Below the pieces are notes generated by a model. The model was given only the letters and a program-made list of their open reading frames with translations, had not been told where the DNA came from and made no database searches. The translations under genes and the position numbers were made by a program. Below are positions 39,201 through 57,099 of a stretch of 64,000 nt of DNA, in pieces; the first letter of the stretch is position 1; every line of letters begins with the position of its first letter. The stretch is from Scylla paramamosain (Eukaryota > Arthropoda > Malacostraca > Decapoda > Portunidae): assembly GCF_035594125.1 (NCBI RefSeq), contig NC_087155.1, positions 3,461,692 to 3,525,691 of the forward strand, written 5' to 3'.

Positions 39201-40270
39201 AAAATACACGTTTTTGGTAAAGTTTTACTGTTTATCCATATTTTTTTTTTTTATGCGTTTCGTCGTTTCCGTTAGTAAGTAGCTCAAATACACTGAAAAG
39301 AGACGTTTTTGGTAATAATGTTTTGTTTTCCCATAAAGGGTCCTTTTCCATGTTTATTATCGTTTTGGTGCCTACCACGCTCATAAACATTCAAAAGACA
39401 CGTTTCTGGAAGTCTCTTTTTCTTTCCCAATATAAGATGCTTTGCATGTATTTCCGCATTTTGGTACCTAACAATGTGAAATACACTCAAAATACTCATA
39501 TTTAGTAATGTTGTTCTGTTTCTCAATATAGAGTGCTATTCATGCTTTGTATCGTTTTCGTACCTAAGAAGCTCAAAAAACACTCATAATAGGCGTATCT
39601 TGTAATGTCTTTTCGCTTCACCATATAGGGTACTTTGCATGCATATTGACGTTTTTTGTACGTAAAAACTCATTAACAATCACATTATTTGTTTTTGGTA
39701 ATATTATTCTGTTTCTCGAAGAAGGATGTTCTGCATGCGTTTTAACGTTTTCATACGTAAGTAGCTCAAAAAAACATTGAAAAGAGATGTCTTTGGTAAT
39801 GTTGTTTTGTTTTCTCATATAGGGTGATTTCCATGCGTTTTGGTGCCTAACACGCTAATAAACACTCAAAAAACACGTTTGTCGAGTTTTTCTCCCGCAT
39901 ATAGCGTGCTTTGCATGCATTTTGGCGTTTTGGTTCCTAACAATGTGAAATATACTGAAAGAAAAAACAAACGTTTTCGTTAATATTATTTCGTTTCTCC
40001 ATATACTGCTATACATGCGTTTTATCGTTTTCGTACCTAACAGGCTGAAAAACACTCATAATGCATGCCTCTTGTAATATCCTTTTGTTTTCATAAACAG
40101 TATACTTTGAGTGCGTTTTGACGTTTTTGTTCGTAACGATCTCAAAAACACTAAAAGTATCTGTTTTTGGTAATGCTATTCTTTTTTTTTTTCTCATAAA
40201 GTATGTTTTTGCATGAGTTTTTAGTGCTTTGGTACGTAAGAAATAAAAAAAAAAAAAAAACTTAAAAGAT
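36223..40270 (+). repeat. Tandem ~4.05-kb block, unit 3 of 3
   Basis: It matches unit 2 at the diagnostic site near 38316. After 40270 the array leaves the repeated block (GTATTTTTTTACATGATG), so no fourth copy follows. Every apparent reading frame inside is repeated in the other two units and carries no protein signature. Confidence 0.95.
40060..40265 (+). repeat. Two-monomer local duplication, left copy
   Basis: The ~205 bp ending at the triplication edge (from AATGCATGCCTCTTGTAATAT to GTACGTAAGAAATAAAA) is repeated at about 40330-40540 with roughly 5 percent visible differences. It shows a separate, older short duplication next to the 4-kb one. Confidence 0.8.
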
Positions 40271-40329
40271 GTATTTTTTTACATGATGTCTTGTATTCCT
40301 ACATAGGGTGAAGTTTATTATAGCGTGCC

Positions 40330-40540
40330 TGCATGCATGCCTCTTGTAATATACTTTTGTTTACATAAACAGTATACTTTGCGTGCGTTTTGACGTTTTT
40401 GTTCGTAACGATCTCAAAAACACTAAAAGTATCTTTTTTTGGTAATGCTATTCTGTTTTTTTTTTTTTTCATAAAGTATGTTTTTGCATGAGTTTTTAGT
40501 GCTTTGGTACGTAAGAAATAAAAAAATAAAAAAAAACACT
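40330..40540 (+). repeat. Two-monomer local duplication, right copy
   Basis: It matches 40060-40265, including the rare GTTCGTAACGATCTCAAAAA and TGCATGAGTTTTTAGTGC words. It differs by single bases (ATACTT for ATCCTT, TTTGCGTGCG for TTTGAGTGCG). It is followed by an (AT)n tract. Confidence 0.8.
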
Positions 40541-40542
40541 TA

Positions 40543-40544
<2 letters not shown>

Positions 40545-40626
<82 letters not shown>
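40545..40626. repeat. (AT)n microsatellite inside the satellite
   Basis: About 82 bp, between a CACTTAAG monomer end and a poly-T run, replacing the region where ACACGTTTTTGGTAATG is expected. Confidence 0.95.
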
Positions 40627-40634
<8 letters not shown>

Positions 40635-42969
40635 TTTTTATGTCTTGTATTCCTACATAGGTTGAAGTTTATTATAGCGTTTTTGGTACCTACCATGCTC
40701 AAGAATACTTAAAAGACATGTTCTTGGTAATGTCGTTTCGTTTCCCCATATAGGAGGCTTTAAATGAATTTTGACGTTTAGGTATCTAATAATGTGAAAA
40801 ACACTAGAATTTTTTTTTTTTTTTTTTTTTTTTTTGTAATGTTCTGTTTTTCTTCATATAGAGTGCTGCTCTTGACTTTTAGCGTTTTGGCAGTTAAGAA
40901 GCTTAAAAACACTCATAATGCATAATTATCGTAATGTTTTGTTTTTTTTTCGTTTCCTCCTATAATATACTTTGAATGCATCTTGGCGGTTTTATACATA
41001 AGATTAAAAACGCTCTTTTTTTTTTTTTTTTTTTTGTAATGTTATTCTCTTTCCCTATGGAGGATGATTTCCATGCATTTTAGTCTTTTCGTAAGGATCT
41101 CAAACACTGAAAAGTTTTTTTTTTTTTTTTTGGGGGGGGTAATGTTGTTTTCCCATAAAGTGTGCTTCCCATGCTTTTAAGCGTTTTGGTGCCTAGTACG
41201 CTCCTGAGCATTTAAGAAACAGGTTTCTGGAAATCTAGTTTGCTTTCCCTATATTGAATACTCAGAGTGTATTTTGGCCTTTTCGTACCTAACAATGTGA
41301 AATGCCCTTAGACTACACGTTCTTTGGTAATGTTGTTCTCTTTCTCCATATAGATTTCTATTCATGCATTTTTGAGTTTTGGTACCTAAGATACTCAAAA
41401 GCACTCTTAATAAACGTTTCTCGTAATGTTCTTCCATTTCCCTCTGTATGGTATTTTCCATGTATTTCGGCGTTTTTGTACGTAAGAAGCTTGAAAAATA
41501 TCATAATACTTATCTTTTTAAATGCTATTCTCTTTCTCCATAAAAAGTTTTACCGTTTTAATACGCAAGTAGCTCAAAAACGCTCAAAACACACTTTTTT
41601 TGTAAAGATGTTTTGTATCCTAATATAGGGTGCTTTCATGCCATCTTAGCGTTTTGATGCCTAACACGTTTATAAACACTCAAAAAAGACGTTTTTCAAA
41701 ATTATTATTTTCCCCATATAGGAAGCTTTGCAAGCATTTCGGCGTTTTGGTACCAAATTATGTGAAAAATACTTAAAATACACGATTTTAGTAATGTTGT
41801 TCTGAATCACGATATAAAGTGTTACTCATGCGTTTTTGCATATTGGTAGCTAAGAAGTTCAAACACTCATAATACACATTCTAATGTCTTTTCGTTTCCC
41901 CATACAGGTTACTTTACATGCATTTTTTGTACGTAAGAAGCTCAAAATCATCCAAAACACTCGTTTTTAATATTTTATTCTGACTCTTTATGAAGGGTGT
42001 TTTGCATGCGCTTTAGCTTTTTGGTACGTAAGAAGCTCAAAAACACTCAAAATGCACGTTTTTCGTATTGTTATCTTTTGATCCAATATAGGGTGATTTC
42101 CATGCTTTTCAGCTCATAAAAACTCAAATGATACTTTTCTTGAGTTCTCGTTTTATTTCCCTATATACGGTACTTATATACTATATACGTACTATATACG
42201 GTACTATATACGGTGCATGCATTTTGACGTTAACGTATCTAATATTGTGAAACACACCCCAAATACACGTTTTTGGTAATGGTGCTCTCTGTCCATATAG
42301 CTATTCATGCGTTTCAGCGTTTTAGTACCTAAGAAGCTCAAAAACTCATAATACACGTCTATGGTAATGTCCTTTCGTTTCACTATATAGGGTATTCTCC
42401 TTGCATTTTGGCGTTTTTCTACGTAACAAGCTCAAGAAACAATGAGAATGCTAGTTTTTGGTAATGTTATTTTGTTTTTTTTCCTTAAAGGGTGTCTGGC
42501 ATGCGTTTTATCGTTTTGGTATGTAAAGAGTTGAAAAAAAAAAACACCCAAAAGACACGTTTTTCGTAACGTTCTTCTGCATTCCCATATCGGATGAATT
42601 CCATGCTCTCAGGCGACGTAGTGCCCAACACGCTCAAAAACAACAAAAAAAAAAAAAGAAACAAAAAAACGCGTTTCTGTCAATTTCGTTTCGTTTCCCC
42701 ATATACGGTGATTTCCTTTTTTTTTTTTATCTTATTGCTTCTCAATATTGAGTGTTTTATGTCCGTTCTTGCTTTATTTTTTATTTATTTATTTTTATTT
42801 TATTTTATTTTATTTTTTTTTTTTTTTTTACGTAAGAAGCTCAAAAACACACAGAAGAGACGTTTCTGGTAAAGTTGTTTTGTTTTCCATATGGGGTCCT
42901 TTCTATGATTTTTAGCGTTTTAGTGCCTAACACGTTTATAAACAAAACACATTTTTTCTTACTTTTTTT

Positions 42970-43128
<159 letters not shown>

Positions 43129-44698
43129 TTCACTACCACATATGGGGCGCTTTGCATGGATTTTGGCGTTTTTGTACCTAACAATGAGAAATATATTCAT
43201 AATACATGTTTTTGGTAATGTTCGTTTTCCCCATATAGAGTGCTATTCCTGCGTTTTAGCTTTTTCGATACCGAAGAAGCTCAAAACACTAATAATACAC
43301 GTTTTTTGTAAAGTCTTTTCGATTTCACATATAGGGTACTTTGCCTGCATTTTAGTGTTTTTTCTATGTAACAATATCAAAAACACTTAAAAAACTTTTT
43401 TTGTGATGTTATTCTGTTTCTCCATAAAGGGTGTTGGTGTACATGATATTTAGCGTTTTTGTACGTAATAAGTTCAAAACACTCAAGAGACACGTTTTTC
43501 GTAATGTTGTTTTGTATTCCCATATAGGTTCATTTCCATGCTTTATTTTATTTTTTTTTTTTATTTTTTTTATTTTTTTTTATTTATTTATTTTTATTTA
43601 TTTTTTTTTTTTTTTTGCGTTTTGGTGCCTAGTACGTTCAAAAACCCTCAAAAGACAAGTATCTTGTAATGTCATTTTGTTTACCCATATAAGGGGCTTG
43701 GCAAGCATTTCGGCGTTTTGGTACCTATTAATATTAAAAACACTGAAAATACACTTTTTGGGTAATATTGACCTGTTTCTCTATATTAAGTGCTATTTAT
43801 GCGTTTCATGATTTTGCTTCTTAAGAAAAAACTCTCATAATACACGTTTTTCGTAATATCTTTTAGTTTTCCATATAAAGAAATTTGTGTGGATTTTTTT
43901 TTTTTTTTTTCTATGTAACAAACTGAAAAACATTGAAAATATTTGTTTTTGTTAATGTTATTCTGTTTTTCCATACAGTGTGTTTTACATGCCTTCAAGC
44001 ATTTTCGTACGCAAAAAGTTAAAAATAACACTCAAAAGACCTGTTTATTGTAATGCGATTTTGTATCATATCTGGTGAATTACATGCTTTTTTAGAGTTT
44101 TGTTGCTTAACAAGCTCAAAAAGAGTAAATATTAAAAAGAAACTTTTCTGGTAATGTTTCGTTTCCTTGCATGCATTTTGGCGTTTTGATACCTAACAAT
44201 ATGAAAAATACTCAAAATACACGTTTATGGTATTTCTGTTTTTCCTCCATATAGAGCGCTATTCATGCATTTTAGCATTTTGTTACGTAAGAAGCTCAAA
44301 AACACTAATAAAACACTTTTCTTGTAATGACTTTTCGTTTCACCATATAGTGTGCTTTTCATGCATTTTAACGTTTTACTACGTAACAAGCTCAAAATCA
44401 ATGAATACAGTTGGTTTCGGTAATGTTATTTTGTTTCTGTATAAAAGATATTTTGCATGAGATTTTGCATTTTGGTACGAAAGTAGCTCCAAGACACTGA
44501 AAGATGTTTTTTGTAATATTGTTTTCTTTTCCCATATAGGGTGTTTCCAATTTTTTGGGGTCGTTTTTTATCGCGCTCATAAACACTCAAAAAACACTAT
44601 TTTGTATATCTCTTTTCCTTACCCAATATATGATGGTTTGCGTGCATTTTGGCCTTTTTCTACCTAGGAAATCGAAATACATTCAATATACACGTTTC

Positions 44699-46164
44699 TT
44701 TTTTTTTTATGTAGGAAGGACACTGGCCAAGGGCAACAAAAATCCAATAAAATGCCCACTGAAATGCCATTCCCATAGAAGGGTCAAAGCAGTGGTCAAA
44801 AATTGATGAATAAGTGTCTTGAAACCTCCCTCTTGAAGGAATTCAAGTCATAGGAAGGTGGAAATACAGAAGCAGGCAGGGAGTTCCAGAGTTTACCAGA
44901 GAAAGGGATGAATGATTGAGAATACTGGTTAACTCTTGCGTTAGAGAGGCGGACGGAATAGGGGTGAGAGAAAGAAGAAAGTCTTGTGCAGCGAGGCCGC
45001 GGGAAGAGGGGAGGCATGCAGTTAGCAAGATCAGAAGAGCAGTTAGGATGAAAATAGCGGTAGAACCAGCTAGAGATGCAACATTGCGGCGGTGAGAGAG
45101 AGGCTGAAGACAGTCAGTTAGAGGAGAGGAGTTGATGAGACGAAAAGCTTTTGATTCCAACCTGTCTAAAAGAGCAGTATGAATGGAACCCACCCAGGAC
45201 ATGCGAAGCATACTCCATACATGGACAGATAAGGCCCTTGTACAGAGTTAGCAGCGGGGCGGGGGGAGACGTCTCAGAACACCTAACTTCATAGAAGCTG
45301 TTTTAGCTAGAGATGAGATGTGAAGTTTCCAGTTCAGATTATAAGTAAAGGACAGACCAAGGATGTTCAGTGTAGAAGAGGGGGACAGTTGAGTGTCATT
45401 GAAGAAGAGGGGATAGTTGTCTGGAAGGTTGTGTCGAGTTGATAGATGGAGGAATTGAGTTTTTGAGGCATTGAACAATACCAAGTTTGCTCTGCCCGAA
45501 TCAGAAATTTTAGAAAGATCAGAAGTCAAGCGTTCTGTGGCTTCCCTGCGTGAAATGTTTACCTCTTGAAGGGTTGGACATCTATGAAAAGACGTGGAAA
45601 AGTGCATGGTGGTATCATCAACGTAGGAGTGGATAGGACAAGAAGTTTGGTTTAGAAGATCATTTATGAATAATAAGAAGAGAGTGGGTGACAGGACAGA
45701 ACCTTGAGAAACACCACTGTTAATAGATTTAGGAGAAGAACAGTGACCATCTACCACAGTAGCAATAGAACGGTCAGAAAGGAAACTTGAGATGAAGTTA
45801 CAGAGAGAAGGAGAGAAGCCGTAGGAGGGTAGTTTGGAAATCAAAGCTTTGTGCCAGACTCTATCAGAAGCTTTTGATATGTTCAAGGCAACAGCAAAAG
45901 TTTCACCAAAATCTCTAAAAGAGGATGACCAAGACTCAGTAAGGAAAGCCAGAAGATCACCAGTAGAGCGGCCTTGACGGAACCTATACTGGCGATCAGA
46001 TAGAAGGTTGTGAAGTGATAGATGTTTAAGAATCTTCCTGTTGAGGATAGATTCAAAAACTTTACATAGGCATGAAATTGAAGCAATAGGACGGTAGTTT
46101 GAGGTATTAGAACGGTCACCCTTTTTAGGAACAGGTTGAATGTAGGCAAATTTCCAGCAAGAAG
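44699..46164 (-). mobile_element. Jockey-like LINE copy B, 5'-truncated
   Basis: The minus-strand 3' end with a short poly(A) (T run 44699-44708) is followed inward by the family's 3' region (GTAGGAAGGACACTGGCCAA in plus coordinates). The element runs to 46164, where LINE sequence (CCAGCAAGAAG) gives way directly to satellite TAATGGTAATGTT. The left flank ends ACACGTTTC, so the monomer is resumed on the other side. 5' truncation at the start of the RT is typical of incomplete target-primed reverse transcription. Confidence 0.9.
44843..46149 (-). pseudogene. Reverse transcriptase of LINE copy B, frameshifted
   Basis: 46149-45883 covers the N-terminal RT part, with its frame shifted partway. 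45886-45248 carries MNISKASDRVWHKALISKL, a SQGS version of the PQGS motif, and SYVDDTTMH, where copies A and C have YADD. 45211-44843 holds the C-terminal region, ending in another frame with NARVNQY and SYDLNSFK words. The endonuclease is absent because of truncation. It is non-functional. Confidence 0.86.
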
Positions 46165-47413
46165 TAATGGTAATGTTATTATGTTTCTCTATATAGATTG
46201 CTATTTATGCGCCTTATCGATTTCGTACCTAAGAAAGTCAAAAACACTATTATCATATTTTTCTCATAATGTCTTTTCGTTTTCCCATATAAGGTATTTT
46301 TCGTGCATTTTGAGGTTTTTGTATTTAAGAAGCTTAAACATTCAAAATAGTTTTTTTTTTTTTTTTGTAATGTTATTGTGTATCTCCATGAAGGGTGTTT
46401 TGCATGCGTTTTAGTGTTTTGGTAGGTAAGTTGCTCAAAAAACACTCAAGACACGTTTTTGTTAATGTTTTTTTTTTTTTTTCCATATACGGTGTTTTGC
46501 ATCCTTTTTAGCGTTTTGGTGCCTAACACGCTAATAAACCTCTCAAAAGACATGTTAATAGAAATACTTATTTTCACAATATAGAGTGCTTTAAATGTAT
46601 TTTGGCGTTATAACAACTAACAATGTGAAATATACTCAAAATACACGATCTTGGTAATGTTTTTATATTTCTCCATTTAGAGTGCTATTTATGCGTTTTA
46701 GTGTTTTCATAACTAAGAAGCTTAAGAACACCCATAATACAAGTTTCTCATAATACCCTTTCGTTTTCTAATATAGGGTACTTTCCATGCATTTTAGTGT
46801 TTTTATATGTAACGTGTTCAAAACTCTTTAGATACAAATTTTTGGTAGTTTTTTTATGTTTTAAGTATAGAGTGTTTTGCTTGCGTTTTAGCGTTTCATT
46901 ACGTAAGTAGCTCACAACACTGCAAAGAGACGTTTTTAATAATGTTTTGTTTTCCCACATAGAGTACTTTTCATGCTTTTTTTTATTTTGGTGCGAAGCA
47001 CGCTCATAAACACTCAAAATACACTTTTCTGAAAATCTAATTTCCTTTCCCAATATAGGGTGCTTTGAATGCATTTTGGCGTTTTGGTACCTAACAATGT
47101 GAAATACATTCAAAATTCACGTTTTTGCTAATGTTGTTATGTTTCGCCATATAGAGTGCTATTCATGCGTTTTCACGTTTTGGTACCTAAAGAGCTATAA
47201 ATCTCTCATAATACACGTCCCTCATAATATTCTTTTCTTTCTCCATATAGGATGTTTTCCATGCATTTTTGCGTTTTTGTACGTAACAAATTGAAATACA
47301 CTCAAAATACTTTTTTTTTATAATATTCTATTTTTCCATAAAAGGATTTTTTGCAAGCGTTTTATCGTTTTGGTACGTAACTTGCTGAAAAACATTAAAA
47401 AGAAATTTTTTTA

Positions 47414-47445
<32 letters not shown>

Positions 47446-48682
47446 ATTTATTTTATATTTATTATTGTTATTATTATTTTTTTTTTTTTGTTGTATTCCC
47501 ATATGGGTCGATTTCCATGCTTTTTAGCGTTTTAGTACATAGTATGCTCATGGCGAAAATACATGTTTCTGGAAATCTCGTTTCCTTTCTACATATAGTG
47601 TGCTTTGCAAGCATTTTGGCGTTTGGTACCTGAGAATGTGAAATACACTCAAAATACATGTTTTTTGTAATGTTCGGTTTCTTGATATAAAGTACTAATC
47701 ATTTTTCGTTTTTATACCTAAAAAATAAAAAATAATGCACGTTTCTCATCATGTCTTTTCGTTTTCCTGTAATTTGCATTCATTTTGGCCTTTTTCTACG
47801 TAAGAAACTCAAAACACTCAAAATTCTTGTTTTTTGGCACTGTATATACTCACTATAAAATGTGTTTTACATGCGTTTTGGTAAGTAAAAAAAGAATCAA
47901 TAACACTCAAAGTACGTTTTTCATGTTTTTTTTTTCGCAATACACGGCGATTTCCGTGGTTTTTAGCATTTTGGTGCCTAACACGTAAAAAAAAAAAAAT
48001 CCTAAATTGCATTTCTCAATGCCATTAACTTTCCTTATAACAGGAAGCTTTACATGCATTTTTGGCGTTTTAATACTTAACAATGTGAAAAACACTCAAA
48101 ATACACGTTTTTCGTAATGTTATTCTGTTTCTCGATATAGAGTGCTATTAATGCGCTTAAGTGGTTTGATACCTAAGAAGCTCAAAAATTCTCATAATAC
48201 AACGTTTCTCGTAATGTTTTTTTCTTTCCCCATATGGAGTACTTAGCATGCATTTTGGTCTTTTTGTGCGTAACAAGCTCAAAAACACACAAAATACTTG
48301 TTTTTTTTTTCGTAATTTTATTTTGTTCCTCCATAAAGGGTGCTTTCCATGAGTTTTAGCGTTTTAGTACGTATGTAGCTCAAAAACAGTGAAAAAAGAC
48401 ATTTCTTGTAATGCTGTTTCGTTTTCCCATATAAGGTGATTTCCATGTTTTTTTTCTAGCGTTTTTGTGCCTAACACGCTTATAAACACTCAAAAAACAC
48501 GTTTATGGAAATATCGTTTGCTCTAACCATGTAGGATGGTTTGCGTACATTTTGATGTTTTAGGACCAAGCAAAGTAAAATACATTCAAAATACACGTTT
48601 TTGGTAATGTTGTTCTGTTTCTCCATATAGAGTGCTATTCATGTATTTTTGAGATTTAGTATATAAGCTTAAATATATTAAG

Positions 48683-48777
<95 letters not shown>

Positions 48778-49798
48778 TATTAAGGCTTTTTCGCGTTTTG
48801 GTACCTAAGAAGCTCAAAAACACTGTTAATACACGTTTCTTATAATTTCCTTTTGTTTTCCCATACAGGGTACTTTACATGTATTTTGGTGTTTTTACAC
48901 GTAAACTAAAAAAAAAAATAATAATAATAATAATAATGCTATTCTGTTTCTCCATTAAGGGAGGTTTGCATGTTTTGCATTTGCATTGCGTTTTGGTTCG
49001 CAACTAGCTTAAAAACAATGAAAAGAGACGTTTTTTATAATGTTTTATTTTCCCATATAGGTTACTTTCAATGTTTTTTTTTTTTTCTACATTTTAGTGG
49101 CTAACACGCCAATAAACACTCGAAAGATATATTTCTGGAAATGCCGTTTCGTTTCACCATAGAGGGTGCTTTGCATGCCTTTTGCTGTTTTGGTACCTAA
49201 TAATGTGAAAAAACACTGGAAGCACACATGTTCTGTTTCTCCATATAGAGTGATATTCAGGCGTTTTATCGTTTTTATAGCTAAGAAGCACTAAAGGACT
49301 CAAAAATTCGTCTGTCGTAATGTTCTTTGGTTTCCCCATATAGTGTACTTTCCATACATTTTGGTTCTTTTGAACGTAATAGGTTCAACCATCAAAATAC
49401 ACATTTCAGGAAAGGTTATTTTGTTTCTCTATGAACGGTGTTTTGCATATGTTTGGTAGGTAAATAGCTAAAAAATAATAATAATAAATAAATAAAAACA
49501 CTCGACACTTATTTTTCCATACATTTTGGCAAAAAACTTTTAAAATATTCCCTGTTGGAAATTTTATTCTTGCTCCGTAAAGGGTGTTTTTTGCATGCGT
49601 TTTACCGTTTTGGTACGTAAGAAGCTCAAAAGCACTTAAAAGACACTTTTTTTTTTTCGTAATGTTGTTTGGTTTATCCATATTGTGTTTTGGTGCATCA
49701 GATGCTCATAAACACTCAAGACACACGTTTTTGGAAATACCGTTTATTTTTCCATTATATGTTGCTTTACATGCATTTTTGCATTTTGATACCTAATA

Positions 49799-49801
<3 letters not shown>
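46165..49801 (+). repeat. Satellite segment, LINE copy B to the telomere-repeat element
   Basis: About 36 monomers. Between 47040 and 47990 the order E-A-B-C-D repeats almost twice. A (TTTA)n/(TTATT)n growth lies at 47408-47488 and an (AAT)n run at 48917-48937. One (AT)n tract is at 48685-48775. Confidence 0.88.
48685..48775. repeat. (AT)n microsatellite with palindromic left edge
   Basis: About 91 bp of AT. It is entered through an inverted repeat (ATAAGCTTAA, spacer, TTAAGCTTAT at about 48663-48687). The right flank resumes as GCTATTAAGGC, a type-A monomer. Confidence 0.95.

Positions 49802-49887
<86 letters not shown>
49802..49887. repeat. (AT)n tract, left of the telomere-repeat element
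   Basis: About 86 bp of AT, entered from a type-E monomer (GATACCTAATAATTA). It ends exactly where the TGTTAC terminus begins. With the matching tract on the right it forms the insertion target. Confidence 0.95.
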
Positions 49888-49891
<4 letters not shown>

Positions 49892-49960
49892 ACAGTCAAT
49901 ACCTGAATCCAGACAATTTGTAAAGTGACTTATTTTTTCAGGCAATTTGTGAACTGCCTG

Positions 49961-50059
49961 GTTAGGTTAGGTTAGGTTAGGTTAGGTTAGGTTAGGTTAG
50001 GTTAGGTTAGGTTAGATTAGGTTAGGTTAGGTTAGGTTAGGTTAGGTTAGGTTAGGTTA
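49961..50059 (+). repeat. Interstitial (TTAGG)n telomere-type array
   Basis: About 20 pentamers, with one variant unit (GATTAGG) near 50015. TTAGG is the canonical telomere repeat of most arthropods. Here the array is internal to a transposon-like element and far from any visible chromosome end. Confidence 0.95.
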
Positions 50060-50060
50060 T

Positions 50061-50112
50061 AACCTAACCTAACCTAACCTAACCTAACCTAACCTAACCT
50101 AACCTAACCTAA
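50061..50112 (-). repeat. Inverted (AACCT)n telomere-type array
   Basis: About ten to eleven perfect AACCT pentamers, the reverse complement of the neighbouring array, starting directly at the palindromic centre. They are shorter than the left array by about nine units. Confidence 0.95.
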
Positions 50113-50186
50113 CCAGGCAGTTCACAAATTGCCTGAAAAAATAAGTCACTTTACAAATTGTCTGGATTCAGGTATTGACTGTAACA

Positions 50187-50195
50187 TATATATAT

Positions 50196-50285
<90 letters not shown>
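50187..50285. repeat. (AT)n tract, right of the telomere-repeat element
   Basis: About 99 bp of AT with a short ACACAC interruption at 50196-50202. It is followed by satellite resuming at TCATGGTAATGTTCC. Confidence 0.95.
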
Positions 50286-56727
<6,442 letters not shown>

Positions 56728-57099
56728 CAGTAGACACCTGCCGAAACGATAACTACTCCCAGTGAGATCTAAAGCACTGTTCAGGGGGTGCTGTGAACTT
56801 ATCATTAAACCCAGCTGTGACCTCACTGAACGTTTCAAAACCCTTTGTGTCTCACAACACAAGGGGGCAGTCACAGCCTGCCCTCTAAAGACAACTCTCT
56901 TCCTACACACAAAACTACAAGCACCTAATAACACACACACCCTTCACTCAAAAATTTTAAACTCATCATTGCGACTCCTACACCAGCCTCGCCTACAACC
57001 AGTCCCCATCTGGGGAGGGGACCATAAATGTCCCCAGGTCGGACTGCCTTTCTGTCGACGACCCTAAGTGTCTTGACACCCCCCTCAACTTTTTCTTCA

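Larger units (their letters stand above)
49888..50186. mobile_element. 299-bp fold-back element carrying TTAGG telomere repeats
   Basis: The arms at 49888-49961 and 50113-50186 are 74-bp perfect inverted repeats by eye, beginning TGTTACAGTCAATACC. Between them (TTAGG)n runs rightward (about 20 units) and meets the opposite orientation (about 11 units) at the centre GGTTATAACC. Apart from unequal pentamer number the whole element is a hairpin. It lies inside an (AT)n tract, so any target duplication is hidden. No protein is encoded; mobilisation would need a transposase in trans. The TGTTAC...GTAACA ends match those of the Ginger-like element at 23425-24332. Confidence 0.88.

Noticed and set aside
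28342..40197. Families of similar 60-147-residue open frames repeated at ~4.05-kb intervals, which look like a gene family
   Set aside because: They recur only because the satellite block is triplicated. They lie on both strands, have no domains, and are built from satellite monomers with shifted homopolymers.
43540..43616. A poly(A) tail of another retrotransposon insertion
   Set aside because: There is no LINE or SINE sequence next to it. T-rich (TTTAT)n growth within a monomer explains it, as at 42775-42830 and 47408-47488.
49961..50112. A true chromosome end or ancient telomere fusion point
   Set aside because: A head-to-head telomere array fits a fusion in principle. The perfect 74-bp inverted repeats outside the array and the resuming satellite on both sides favour an inserted element instead.
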